Source: an uncultured Prevotella sp.
GTDB lineage: Bacteria > Bacteroidota > Bacteroidia > Bacteroidales > Bacteroidaceae
Direction of reading: 5' to 3'
Assembly: GCA_927910885.1 (NCBI GenBank)
Contig: CAKMOD010000103.1
Coordinates: 70,526-134,525, forward strand
Length of the DNA: 64,000 bases
How positions within the stretch are numbered: position 1 is the first letter of the stretch; each line of letters opens with the position of its first letter. A model generated the notes under the pieces. It ran no database searches. It saw only the letters and a program-made list of their open reading frames with translations, and was not told the DNA's origin. The translations under genes and the position numbers were made by a program. Of the stretch, positions 8,794-17,059 are shown piece by piece.

Positions 8794-9807
8794 ATGGCAG
8801 TAGATTACAAGAAATTAGGTCTCGTGAACACACGTGATATGTTCAAGAGAGCAATTGACGGAGGTTACGCTATCCCAGCATTCAACTTCAATAACCTCGA
8901 GCAGCTTCAGGCTATCATCAAGGCTTCTTCTGATTTGAAGTCACCAGTTATCCTTCAGGTATCTAAGGGTGCCCGCAAGTATGCTAATGAGACTCTTCTC
9001 CGCTACCTCGCTGAGGGTGCAGTAGAGTACGCTAAGGAGTTGGGTTGCCACCATCCAGAGATTGCACTTCACCTTGATCATGGTGATAGCTTCGAGACTT
9101 GCAAGAGCTGTGTAGACTCAGGTTTCTCTTCTGTAATGATCGACGGTTCACATCTTCCATACGAGGAGAACGTTGCTCTTACAAAGAAGGTTGTTGAGTA
9201 TGCTCACCAGTTCGACGTAACTGTTGAGGCTGAGCTCGGTGTACTTGCTGGTGTTGAGGATGACGTTGTAGCTGAGGTTTCTCACTATACAAAGCCAGAG
9301 GAGGTTGTTGATTTTGCTACTCGTACAGGTTGCGATTCTTTGGCTATCTCTATCGGTACTTCTCACGGTGCTTACAAGTTCACTCCAGAGCAGTGTACAC
9401 GTGACCCAAAGACTGGTCGTCTTGTTCCTCCTCCATTGGCATTCGATGTTCTTGCAGCTATCGAGAAGCAGCTCCCAGGTTTCCCAATCGTTCTCCACGG
9501 TTCTTCTTCAGTTCCTCAGGAGTATGTTGATATCATCAACGAGCATGGTGGTAAGATGCCAAACGCTGTTGGTATCCCAGAGGAGCAGCTCCGTCAGGCA
9601 GCTAAGAGTGCTGTTTGTAAGATTAACATCGACTCTGACTCTCGTCTTGCATTCACCGCAGGTGTTCGCCAGACATTTGATGAGCACCCAGAGTACTTCG
9701 ATCCACGTCAGTACTGTGGTAAGGCTCGTGAGTACATGGAGCAGCTTTACAAGCATAAGATTACAGACGTTCTTGGTTCTGAGAACAAGCTTGCTAACCT
9801 CGACTAA
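8794..9807 (+). CDS. fba: Class II fructose-bisphosphate aldolase
   Basis: 337 residues. The protein has the class II (zinc) aldolase signatures: AIPAFNFNN at ~27, the HLDHGD metal/catalytic block at ~93, the VEAELG block, the second metal region ISIGTSHGAYK, LHGSSSVP and NIDSDSRLA near the C terminus for phosphate binding. It cleaves fructose-1,6-bisphosphate to GAP and DHAP in glycolysis/gluconeogenesis in the cytoplasm. Codon use is extremely biased (few synonymous choices), typical of an abundant glycolytic enzyme, and a near-consensus promoter lies upstream. The call is secure; tagatose-bisphosphate use by some relatives cannot be excluded. Confidence 0.93.
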   Translation: MAVDYKKLGLVNTRDMFKRAIDGGYAIPAFNFNNLEQLQAIIKASSDLKSPVILQVSKGARKYANETLLRYLAEGAVEYAKELGCHHPEIALHLDHGDSFETCKSCVDSGFSSVMIDGSHLPYEENVALTKKVVEYAHQFDVTVEAELGVLAGVEDDVVAEVSHYTKPEEVVDFATRTGCDSLAISIGTSHGAYKFTPEQCTRDPKTGRLVPPPLAFDVLAAIEKQLPGFPIVLHGSSSVPQEYVDIINEHGGKMPNAVGIPEEQLRQAAKSAVCKINIDSDSRLAFTAGVRQTFDEHPEYFDPRQYCGKAREYMEQLYKHKITDVLGSENKLANLD

Positions 9808-9891
9808 TCATCTGTTGAGGTCGGCTTGACCAAATAAAACATTAGCGGTAGCTTCCTTTGTGGAGTTGCCGCTTTTCTTTTGTGTTGCTTT

Positions 9892-9912
9892 CTACGAGGC
9901 AATGCCTCGTAG
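9892..9912. repeat. 21-bp palindrome, also found at 42316-42334
   Basis: TACGAGGCAATGCCTCGTA is palindromic except for its centre, and here one further flanking pair (C...G) is added. The same 19-mer recurs at 42316-42334, also at the 3' end of a transcription unit. Confidence 0.75.
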
Positions 9913-9928
9913 GTTGGGACAGAGAACA

Positions 9929-9970
9929 AGCAACAGCCCCGCATGGAAAGAACCATGCGGGGCTGTTGCT
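9929..9970. terminator. Strong 18-bp hairpin between convergent fba and nnr genes
   Basis: The 18-base arm at 9929-9946 (begins AGCAACAGCCCC) pairs perfectly with 9953-9970 around a 6-base loop. There is no clear T run on either strand, so it may act as an RNA end-protecting hairpin or a bidirectional terminator. Confidence 0.65.
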
Positions 9971-10025
9971 TATACTTGGAAGGCTTATTGCCCATCAACT
10001 ATAGCCATAGAATGAGAAGACTTTG

Positions 10026-11543
10026 TTAATCGTCCAAAAGCTTGAAGGCTTTAGGAAGGTAATTGATAATGTCTCCTGCAACAAGGCTTTCCTTACCTAA
10101 CTCTTTTGCAGCTAAGTCGCCAGCGAGACCATGGAGGTACATTCCAACCATACAAGCGTTCTGCTGGTGGTAGCCACGAGCAAGGAGGGCTGTGATGATA
10201 CCGGTGAGTACATCACCACTGCCAGCTGTTGCCATACCACTATTACCCGTTGAGTTAAAGATAACGTTGCCATTAGGTAGGCAGAGTGCGCTGTTGTGTC
10301 CTTTGAGTATAATGTATGCTTGTAAAGACTTTGCTAACTCACGTGTACGATGGAGACGCTCATAGTCTGCATTAGCAGGAGAACCTGTAAGGCGGTCGAG
10401 CTCCTTTGCGTGAGGGGTCATAATAATACCCTTTGGCAGTTGTTGCATCCATGCACGATGGCTTGCAAGAATATTCAAGGCATCAGCATCCGTAACGATA
10501 GGACATTGTGCACGTCTTATCTGTGCTATCATTGCAATCGCTGTAGGCTCCTGTCTGCCTAAGCCAGGGCCAATTGCAAGTGCATCGAAATCATCAGTAT
10601 CAACCGCTTCGGTAAAGGCTGTCTCCTCGTGGTCCATTTGTAGGATAGCTTCAGGAACGGATATCTGCATGATATCGTAGTTCTTCTTAGGAGTATGCAC
10701 TGTTACCTTGCCCACACCACTACGCAAACAAGCACGTGTTGCAAGGATAGCTGCTCCCGACATACCGTAGCTACCTGCGATGATAAGTGCATTACCCATA
10801 TCACCTTTGTGTGAAAAGTCATCGCGATGGAGTAAACGTGAGCGTATATCGTTTTCTTCTAATATGCAATATTGTGCTTCAGTCTTCTGGATAAACTCCT
10901 GACTCAAACGAATGTCGAGAACTTTCAGTCTACCAATGAACTGCTGTGCATCAGCAAAAAGAAAGGACAGCTTACGCTCGTGGAGGGTTAATGTGAGTGT
11001 TGCGTGGATGATATTAGCGCGTACGTTATACGTGTTGTCCTCTGCCATCAAGCCAGATGGAACATCAATACTTACAATCTTTGCAGGACTTTGATTGATA
11101 TACTTCACTAAAGAGGCAAAACCACCAGCCAAAGGCTTGTTGAGTCCAGAGCCAAATAAACCATCAATAACCAATGTGTCTGCGGTCAATTCAGGTGGAT
11201 CAAACTTTGCTGTGATTTCTGTAAAATCCTTTGCATGTTTGCTGTCGAGCAAACGTTGACGGTTTGTTACACAATCTTCAGATAGATGGTTGGTGATATT
11301 GAAGAGGTAAGTACTCACCTTGTATCCCTCATTTATCAGCAAACGTGCCACGGCAAGGGCGTCACCACCATTGTTGCCAGGTCCTGCAAAAACAACAATT
11401 GGCGTGTGTATAGACCATTCCTCAGTGATAGCACGAGTAATGGCTTTTGCTGCACGTTCCATTAGGTCAATCGACTTGATTGGCTCGTGTTCTATAGTGT
11501 ATCTGTCCAGTTCATGAATCTGGGCACTTGTAAATATCTTCAT
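10026..11543 (-). CDS. nnr: Bifunctional NAD(P)H-hydrate epimerase / ADP-dependent dehydratase
   Basis: 505 residues, two fused domains. Residues 1-~215 are the YjeF_N epimerase (VVFAGPGNNGGDALAVARLL at ~50, VIDGLFGSGLNKPL at ~127, SIDVPSGL at ~155). Residues ~225-505 are the ribokinase-like dehydratase (HKGDMGNALIIAGSYGMSGAA, IGPGLGRQEP, TPHAKELDRLTG, AGSGDVLTGIIT at ~436 with the catalytic D). It repairs hydrated NADH/NADPH: R/S epimerisation, then ADP-dependent dehydration. Length is normal. A -7-like TAAATTTG (minus strand, 11559-11552) ends only 8 bases before the start, so the mRNA leader may be very short. Divergent from hpt. Confidence 0.92.
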   Translation of the reverse strand: MKIFTSAQIHELDRYTIEHEPIKSIDLMERAAKAITRAITEEWSIHTPIVVFAGPGNNGGDALAVARLLINEGYKVSTYLFNITNHLSEDCVTNRQRLLDSKHAKDFTEITAKFDPPELTADTLVIDGLFGSGLNKPLAGGFASLVKYINQSPAKIVSIDVPSGLMAEDNTYNVRANIIHATLTLTLHERKLSFLFADAQQFIGRLKVLDIRLSQEFIQKTEAQYCILEENDIRSRLLHRDDFSHKGDMGNALIIAGSYGMSGAAILATRACLRSGVGKVTVHTPKKNYDIMQISVPEAILQMDHEETAFTEAVDTDDFDALAIGPGLGRQEPTAIAMIAQIRRAQCPIVTDADALNILASHRAWMQQLPKGIIMTPHAKELDRLTGSPANADYERLHRTRELAKSLQAYIILKGHNSALCLPNGNVIFNSTGNSGMATAGSGDVLTGIITALLARGYHQQNACMVGMYLHGLAGDLAAKELGKESLVAGDIINYLPKAFKLLDD

Positions 11544-11624
11544 ATCGATGGCAAATTTACAAAATAAATGCGGATAGTTTGGTATTATTTTCGTAATTTT
11601 GCGCTAAATTATAAATAAAGAAGC

Positions 11625-12164
11625 ATGAGTCGAGTAACAATTAAGGACAAAACGTTTGAGACTTCTATTCCTGAAGCCGAGATTCTGGAAAGAGTAAAGC
11701 AGGTAGCTGATCGTATAAACAAGGATTTTGAAGGTAAGACTCCGCTTTTTCTTGCGGTGTTGAACGGTTCGTTTATGTATGCTTCTGACTTGATGAAGCA
11801 TATTACTATCCCATGTGAGATATCCTTTGTTAAGTTGGCTTCTTACCAAGGTGTCACCTCAACGGGTACTATCAAGGAGATTATTGGTTTGAATGAAGAT
11901 ATTCGTGGTAGAGAGGTTATCATTGTTGAAGATATTGTTGATACAGGTGCAACAATGATGCGTATGCTTGAGACACTTGGTACACGCGAGCCTGCTGGTC
12001 TGCATATTACAACGCTATTGTTGAAGCCAGGTAAGCTTACTGTGCCTTTGAACATTGAGTATGCAGCGATGGAAATCCCAAATGACTTCATTGTTGGCTA
12101 TGGACTTGACTATGACCAGGAGGGTCGTAACTTGAGAGATATTTATACTTTAGTACAAGAATAA
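11625..12164 (+). CDS. hpt: Hypoxanthine phosphoribosyltransferase
   Basis: 179 residues. The PRPP-binding signature EVIIVEDIVDTGATM is at ~97-111 and LAVLNGSFMYASDL is the conserved pyrophosphate loop. The domain covers the full length expected for bacterial HPRT, which salvages hypoxanthine (and often guanine) to IMP/GMP. A -7-like TAATTTTG (11594-11601) is just upstream. The stop overlaps the adk start by one base (TAATG), so the two are translationally linked. First gene of the hpt-adk-(cassette)-obg-pgeF run. Confidence 0.92.
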   Translation: MSRVTIKDKTFETSIPEAEILERVKQVADRINKDFEGKTPLFLAVLNGSFMYASDLMKHITIPCEISFVKLASYQGVTSTGTIKEIIGLNEDIRGREVIIVEDIVDTGATMMRMLETLGTREPAGLHITTLLLKPGKLTVPLNIEYAAMEIPNDFIVGYGLDYDQEGRNLRDIYTLVQE

Positions 12165-12737
12165 TGAAGAATATTGTAATTTTCGGTGCGCCAGGTGCTG
12201 GTAAAGGTACTCAGAGCGACAAGATGATTGAGAAGTATGGCTTCGGTCATATCTCTACAGGTGACGTACTTCGTAATGAAATTAAGAATGGTACGGAACT
12301 TGGCAAGACTGCAAAGGGATACATTGACAATGGTCAGCTCATTCCAGATGAGTTGATGATTGATATTCTTGCAAGCGTATATGATAGCTTTGGCAAGGAG
12401 CACAAGGGTGTTATCTTTGATGGTTTCCCACGTACAATCCCACAGGCTGAAGCATTGAAGAAGATGTTGGCTGAGCGTGGATCACAATGTAGCAGCTATG
12501 GTTGAACTTTTCGTACCAGAAGATGAGTTGATGAAGCGTCTACTTCTTCGTGGACAGCAGAGCGGTCGTTCTGATGACAACGAGGAGACAATCAAGAAGC
12601 GTCTTAATGTTTACAATAACCAGACTTCTCCATTAATCGATTGGTATAAGGGTGAGAATATTCACCACCATGTTGAGGGTCTTGGTACTGTAGAAGATAT
12701 TTTTGCACGTATAGAGTCTGTTATTGAAGCTCTGTAG
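12164..12737 (+). CDS. adk: Adenylate kinase (reading frame broken by one base)
   Basis: The P-loop GAPGAGKGTQSDKM (8-21), HISTGDVLRNEI, FDGFPRT (~85) and GRSDDNEETIKKRL identify adenylate kinase (AMP + ATP to 2 ADP). The first frame runs 12164-12505 and diverges after MLAERG. The rest (HNVAAMVELFVPEDELMKRL and on to EAL) continues in the next frame and stops at 12737. Removing one base near 12481-12483 (GGATCAC to GGACAC) yields a continuous 190-residue protein of the usual short-lid length. Because adk is essential, I judge this an assembly error rather than a pseudogene. Confidence 0.9.
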
Positions 12738-12738
12738 C

Positions 12739-13217
12739 CTTTGACCTTTGAGGTTTGAACTTTGAACTTTATGATTTGTACCGTATGTTGGAGAGAAAAA
12801 TCGTAGAGAATGATATCTATATCTTATCAAAAAGTTTTGCGCTAAGGGTTGTACGGTTATATAAATACCTGACAGATGAGCATAAGGAGTATGTCCTATC
12901 AAAGCAACTTCTTCGTTCTGGAACGAGTATTGGGGGCTAATGTTCATGAAGGTAAGAACGGACAAAGTCGTGCAGACTTCTGTAGTAAGATGAATATCGC
13001 TTTGAAAGAAGCAACAGAGTCAAACTATTGGATTGATTTATTAAGGGAAGCTGAATATATTAGTGAGACTGAATATAATTCTTTGTCAGATGATTGTCAT
13101 AAGATTCAAGCGGTCTTGACGAAGATAGTTAAGTCAACTCGTTCTTCTCTTAATCAATAATATTTCAAGTTACAGTACAAATCATAAAGGTCAAAGTTCA
13201 AAATTCAAAGTTTAAAG
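12739..13217 (+). mobile_element. 479-bp inverted-repeat cassette carrying a four-helix-bundle gene
   Basis: The left end 12739-12781 and the right end 13175-13217 are 43-bp inverted repeats matching at 38 of 43 positions; the innermost 15 bases (GTACAAATCATAAAG on the right) are identical. The ends contain iterated TTCAAAG/CTTTGAA motifs. The cassette fills the whole space between the adk stop (12737) and the obg start (13218), and the enclosed ORF starts 3 bases inside the left repeat and ends 14 bases before the right one. Transcribed from the operon, the ends would form a long stem with the ORF in the loop, as in 23S rRNA intervening sequences. No transposase is present; how it moves is unknown. 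Confidence 0.7.
12785..13160 (+). CDS. Four-helix-bundle (23S IVS/S23-type) protein, frame broken by one base
   Basis: The repaired protein is ~124 residues. LSKSFALRVVRLYKYLTDE, then YVLSKQLLRSGTSIG(A)NV and SRADFCSKMNIALKEATESN are the hallmarks of the four-helix-bundle proteins encoded in 23S rRNA intervening sequences and related to the Avd accessory protein of diversity-generating retroelements. I place the start at ATG 12785, immediately inside the left inverted repeat. The first frame ends in GTSIGG at 12940; the second (ANVHEG and on) continues to 13160. One G too many in the run 12932-12936 explains the break. The cellular function of free-standing copies is not established. Confidence 0.8.
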
Positions 13218-14387
13218 ATGGAAAGTAATTTTGTTGATTATGTAAAGATATACTGCCGCTCTGGTAAGGGTGGTAGAGGTTCCATGCACCTTCGTCATGT
13301 GAAGTATAACCCTAATGGCGGACCAGATGGTGGCGATGGTGGTAAAGGTGGAAGCGTTTATCTCCGTGGTAACCATAATTATTGGACACTATTACATCTG
13401 AAGTTTCAGCGTCATATCTATGCGGAACATGGAGGTAATGGTGGTCGTGATAAGTGTCATGGTACAAATGGTAAGGATGTTTATATTGATGTTCCTTGTG
13501 GTACTGTTGCCTATGATGCCGAAACTGGTAAGTATGTCTGTGATGTTATGCATGACGGACAGACGGTGTTACTGCTGAAAGGTGGACGTGGTGGATTGGG
13601 CAACTTCCAGTTCCGTACAGCTACGAATCAGGCTCCACGCTATGCACAACCAGGTGAGCCGATGCAGGAGATGACTGTTATTCTTGAGTTGAAGCTGTTA
13701 GCTGATGTTGGTCTTGTGGGCTTTCCAAATGCAGGTAAGTCTACTTTGTTGTCTTCTCTTTCAAGTGCAAAGCCAAAGATTGCCAACTATCCTTTCACAA
13801 CGATGGAACCATCGTTAGGTATTGTCAGCTATCGTGATAACCAAAGTTTCGTTATGGCTGATATTCCTGGTATCATCGAAGGAGCCAGTGAAGGTAAGGG
13901 ACTCGGTTTACGTTTCCTTCGTCATATCGAACGAAACTCTCTTCTGCTTTTTATGGTGCCAGGAGACACCGACGATATCAAGCGCGAATACGAGGTGTTA
14001 CTAAACGAGTTGCAGCAGTTTAATCCAGAGATGCTTGACAAACATCGTGTCTTAGCAGTAACTAAAAGTGACCTTCTCGATGATGAACTCATTGAGATGC
14101 TGCGTGAAACGTTGCCAACAGATCTCCCTGTTGTCTTCATTTCTGCTGTCACTGGACAAGGACTTGATGAATTGAAGGATATTCTTTGGAAAGAACTCAA
14201 TGCAGAGAGCAATAAGTTGCAAAGTATTCTTTCAGAAGATACACTTGTTCATCGTGACAAGGATATGTCGCGTTTTGCTGCCGAGTTAGCGGCTGAGGAC
14301 GCTGATATTGATGATGTTGAAGAGGTGGGTATAGACGAATTGGACGAGGTAGAAGACCTTGAAGATTTTGAATATACGAATGATTAA
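13218..14387 (+). CDS. obgE: Obg/CgtA family GTPase
   Basis: 389 residues. The glycine-rich Obg fold covers 1-~158 (DGGDGGKGGSVYLRG, GGNGGRDKCHGTNGKD, KGGRGGLGN). The G domain follows: G1 GFPNAGKST (~168), G2/switch I TTMEPSLG, G3 DIPGIIEGA, G4 TKSDLL and G5 SAVTG. Obg GTPases act in 50S ribosome assembly and stress signalling. The acidic tail (DDVEEVGIDELDEVEDLEDFEY) is typical of the variable C terminus. The start directly follows the right inverted repeat of the upstream cassette, so its ribosome binding region now lies in that repeat. It overlaps pgeF by 8 bases. Confidence 0.93.
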   Translation: MESNFVDYVKIYCRSGKGGRGSMHLRHVKYNPNGGPDGGDGGKGGSVYLRGNHNYWTLLHLKFQRHIYAEHGGNGGRDKCHGTNGKDVYIDVPCGTVAYDAETGKYVCDVMHDGQTVLLLKGGRGGLGNFQFRTATNQAPRYAQPGEPMQEMTVILELKLLADVGLVGFPNAGKSTLLSSLSSAKPKIANYPFTTMEPSLGIVSYRDNQSFVMADIPGIIEGASEGKGLGLRFLRHIERNSLLLFMVPGDTDDIKREYEVLLNELQQFNPEMLDKHRVLAVTKSDLLDDELIEMLRETLPTDLPVVFISAVTGQGLDELKDILWKELNAESNKLQSILSEDTLVHRDKDMSRFAAELAAEDADIDDVEEVGIDELDEVEDLEDFEYTND

Positions 14388-15159
14388 GCCTGTTCTACAT
14401 TACTTTAATCTTGCCGACGAGGTAGTCAGCTTTAGCACTACCCGTCATGGCGGAGTTAGCAAGGGAAAGCTTGCTACACTCAACATCAACCCTCATCGGG
14501 GTGATGAACCATCTGCTGTAGCTGAGAATCTGCAGGCTGTAGTAGCTGAGATTGGTGTTCAGGCGGATAAGGTTATCCGTCTACATCAGATACACGAGAC
14601 ACATTGTCTGACCGTGACGGATGCGTTTTTTCGTCTTTCAGTCGCAGAACAGTACGAGATGGAAGAAGGGAAAGATGCTGTCGTTACCGATTGTCGTAAC
14701 GTCTGCATCGGTGTTCATACTGCTGATTGTGTTCCTATTCTTTTTTATGACCCTGTTCATCATGCCATTGGTGCAGCCCATGCTGGTTGGCGTGGTACGG
14801 TACAGCGTATCGCACAGCACACACTTCGCAAGATGACAGAACTATATGGTACTGACCCCAAGGAACTCAAGGCGGTTGTTGGTCCTTGTATTTCGCTGAA
14901 GAACTTTGAGGTAGGTCAGGAGGTTTATGATGCTTTTTCGGCTGCAGGTTTTCCTATGGAACGCATTGCACGTATATATGAGAAATGGCATATCGACCTT
15001 CCGCTCTGCAATCAACTCCAATTAGAAGAACTTGGTGTGCCTGCAGCTAATATTCTTCAGTCAGGTATCTGCACTTATGATAATGCTTCCGACTTCTTCT
15101 CAGCACGTATTCTTAAAGAAGGATTTGGCACTATTTACACTGGTATTGCACTGAAATAA
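14380..15159 (+). CDS. pgeF: Peptidoglycan editing factor PgeF (YfiH, polyphenol oxidase family)
   Basis: ~259 residues. Conserved motifs of the YfiH/LACC family are present: HQIHETH, GVHTADCVPILFYDP (~110) and AAHAGWRGT (~132), providing the His/Cys/His metal site. Family members have been shown to edit wrongly incorporated residues in peptidoglycan precursors, and some to have purine nucleoside phosphorylase-like activity. I choose the ATG at 14380, which overlaps the obg stop, rather than an upstream TTG. Last gene of the hpt-adk-obg-pgeF run. Confidence 0.88.
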   Translation: MIKPVLHYFNLADEVVSFSTTRHGGVSKGKLATLNINPHRGDEPSAVAENLQAVVAEIGVQADKVIRLHQIHETHCLTVTDAFFRLSVAEQYEMEEGKDAVVTDCRNVCIGVHTADCVPILFYDPVHHAIGAAHAGWRGTVQRIAQHTLRKMTELYGTDPKELKAVVGPCISLKNFEVGQEVYDAFSAAGFPMERIARIYEKWHIDLPLCNQLQLEELGVPAANILQSGICTYDNASDFFSARILKEGFGTIYTGIALK

Positions 15160-15181
15160 GTTCCTAATTTGTGGTTGTTAC

Positions 15182-15276
15182 CGAATTATTTTCACGTAAA
15201 TAAAATATTTTCTTGTCGTGAAAAAAAAATATTTTCTTTCATGAAGATAAATCTTTATTTTCATGAAAATAATTCG
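15182..15276. repeat. AT-rich palindromic segment with four TATTTTC units
   Basis: The ends 15182-15196 (CGAATTATTTTCACG) and 15262-15276 are inverted repeats with 14 of 15 matches. Inside, TATTTTC occurs at 15187, 15206, 15230 and 15256, mostly followed by a GAAAA/GAAGA complement (for example TTTTCATGAAAA at 15258-15269), giving several small stem-loops. It lies between pgeF and the convergent 15454-16832 unit. Function unknown. Confidence 0.6.
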
Positions 15277-15392
15277 CAGAGGACTGTGATTTCAATCGTG
15301 TTTGTGTTAATAGATTTATCAAATAGGATAACTTTTCCTTTGCAGTTAACCCTTTATTATTAGTGACTTAGTATATTAAATCAATAACAAAT

Positions 15393-15439
15393 GCCCTCAT
15401 TTGCCCGTCCCTATCAAAGGGAACTGGAGAAATGAGGGC
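15393..15439 (-). terminator. Hairpin at the end of the AICAR transformylase unit
   Basis: GCCCTCATTT (15393-15402) pairs with AAATGAGGGC (15430-15439), downstream of the minus-strand small ORF. The loop is long (27 bases) and the T run weak. Confidence 0.55.
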
Positions 15440-15453
15440 GTTCGTTGTTTTCT

Positions 15454-15639
15454 TTACTTGTGTCGGTTAGCACGTTGCTGACGGTATTTAGCCTTCTGCT
15501 TTGCACTGCCAGAGCCGTGTGCACCAGTAATATACTTCTTTTTCTTGGCTTTGGTTTTCACCTTGCCGTCGTCGACTTTGGGCTTCGAGGCACCTCGAAA
15601 CACCATGCCGCTTTCGATAATATCATCTATTTCACTCAT
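15454..15639 (-). CDS. Small basic protein of unknown function
   Basis: 61 residues from ATG at 15639 (an earlier in-frame ATG at 15645 is also possible). An acidic N terminus (SEIDDIIESGMVFRG) is followed by a very Lys/Arg-rich tail (KTKAKKKKYITGAHG, then KQKAKYRQQRANRHK), suggesting RNA or ribosome association, which is inference from composition only. It starts about 12 bases after the AICAR transformylase stop on the same strand and is closed by a hairpin, so it reads as a genuine second gene of that operon. I do not recognise the family. Confidence 0.55.
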   Translation of the reverse strand: MSEIDDIIESGMVFRGASKPKVDDGKVKTKAKKKKYITGAHGSGSAKQKAKYRQQRANRHK

Positions 15640-15650
15640 ATACAATCTTT

Positions 15651-16832
15651 TTAATGATGGAATAAACGAACGCCAGTAAAAGCCATTGCGATGTTGTATT
15701 TGTCACAAGTGTCAATAACATGGTCGTCACGAATACTTCCACCAGCCTGTGCTATATATTCTACACCACTCTTATGTGCACGCTCTATGTTGTCGCCAAA
15801 TGGGAAGAATGCATCAGAACCGAGTGCAACACCCGTATTCTTAGCAATCCACTCCTTACGTTCCTCACGTGTCAGAGGCTCTGGGCATTCTGTGAAGAAC
15901 TGCTGCCATACACCCTCCTGCAGTACATCTTCATACTCATCAGAGATGTAGATATTGATAGTGTTATCTCTATCAGCACGGCGAATATCCTTCTTAAATG
16001 GAAGATTCATAACCTTTGGACACTGGCGCAACCACCATTCGTCAGCCTTACTACCTGCTAAACGAGTGCAGTGGATGCGACTCTGCTGTCCAGCACCAAT
16101 ACCGATAGCCTGTCCGTCCTTCACATAGCAAACAGAGTTACTCTGTGTGTACTTCAATGTAATCAGCGAAATGATGAGATCACGCTTAGCATCCTCAGTG
16201 AATGTCTTGTTCTTTGTAGGGATGTTCTCGAAGAGTGCGGAATCATCAAGCTTCACCTCGTTGCGGCCCTGTTCAAATGTAATGCCGAAAACTTGCTTCT
16301 TCTCTATAGGAGCAGGCACATAGTTAGGGTCAATCTTAATGACATTGTATGCACCCTTACGCTTATCCTTCAGAATTTCTAAAGCCTCTGGAGTATAGTC
16401 AGGTGCGATAACACCATCGCTAACTTCACGCTTTATCAGCAACGCTGTCTCCTTATCGCAGGTGTCGCTGAGCGCACAGAAGTCGCCGTATGAACACATA
16501 CGATCAGCTCCACGAGCACGTGCGTATGCACTGGCAAGCGGTGTAAGCTCGAAGTCAACATCATCGACGAAGTAAATCTTCTTGAGAGTATCACTCAAAG
16601 GAAGACCTACGGCAGCACCAGCTGGGCTGACATGCTTGAACGATGCAGCTGCAGGCAGACCAGTAGCGGCCTTCAACTCTTTAACGAGTTGCCAGCTGTT
16701 GAGCGCATCAAGAAAGTTAATGTAGCCGGGACGACCACTGAGAACTGTAATTGGGAGTTCGCCTTCCTCCATATAGATACGTGAAGGCTTTTGGTTCGGA
16801 TTGCATCCGTATTTAAGAGCTAATTCTTTCAT
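15651..16832 (-). CDS. purH: Phosphoribosylaminoimidazolecarboxamide (AICAR) formyltransferase, stand-alone
   Basis: 393 residues. The AICAR transformylase core is evident: YGCNPNQKPSR near the N terminus, AASFKHVSPAGAAVG (~62, with the catalytic K-H pair), RGADRMCSYGDF, KYTQSNSVCYVKDGQAIGIGAGQQSR and GSDAFFPFGDNIERA. It adds a formyl group to AICAR in purine synthesis. The usual N-terminal IMP cyclohydrolase domain of PurH is absent; a separate cyclohydrolase is encoded at 44155-44751. The protein is therefore the transformylase half of a split PurH. Confidence 0.9.
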   Translation of the reverse strand: MKELALKYGCNPNQKPSRIYMEEGELPITVLSGRPGYINFLDALNSWQLVKELKAATGLPAAASFKHVSPAGAAVGLPLSDTLKKIYFVDDVDFELTPLASAYARARGADRMCSYGDFCALSDTCDKETALLIKREVSDGVIAPDYTPEALEILKDKRKGAYNVIKIDPNYVPAPIEKKQVFGITFEQGRNEVKLDDSALFENIPTKNKTFTEDAKRDLIISLITLKYTQSNSVCYVKDGQAIGIGAGQQSRIHCTRLAGSKADEWWLRQCPKVMNLPFKKDIRRADRDNTINIYISDEYEDVLQEGVWQQFFTECPEPLTREERKEWIAKNTGVALGSDAFFPFGDNIERAHKSGVEYIAQAGGSIRDDHVIDTCDKYNIAMAFTGVRLFHH

Positions 16833-16932
16833 ATAACTTATGTGGTATATGTAAATTGGTAGTGCAAAGATAAGGAAAAATAATGGAATACGCCGTTATG
16901 CTTGTCGTTTTTAAGTAAATTAGCCGTGTTGG

Positions 16933-16964
16933 TTTGTTTCTTTTGAAGAAAATCTGTACTTTTA
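16933..16964 (+). promoter_or_regulatory. Probable promoter for ridA
   Basis: TTTG at 16933-16936, a 20-base spacer, and TACTTTTA at 16957-16964 (one mismatch to TAnnTTTG). The leader to ridA is about 95 bases. Confidence 0.55.
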
Positions 16965-17059
16965 CACTCGAAAAGTAAACAATCTTTGGAGCGTGAGGAC
17001 TATCCAGCGCAGGCTGAATACCCTCTGACTCCTCTAATCCCTTTAAATTACTTAAAGAT

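Noticed and set aside
9305..9829. 174-codon open frame within fba
   Set aside because: Out-of-frame shadow caused by extreme codon bias; Leu/Ser/Val low complexity.
12785..13160. Diversity-generating retroelement
   Set aside because: The four-helix-bundle protein is related to Avd, but no reverse transcriptase, template repeat or variable repeat is visible.
15169..15363. Open frame of 64 codons after pgeF
   Set aside because: It runs through the AT-rich palindrome; composition (F, N, H) reflects the repeat, not a protein.
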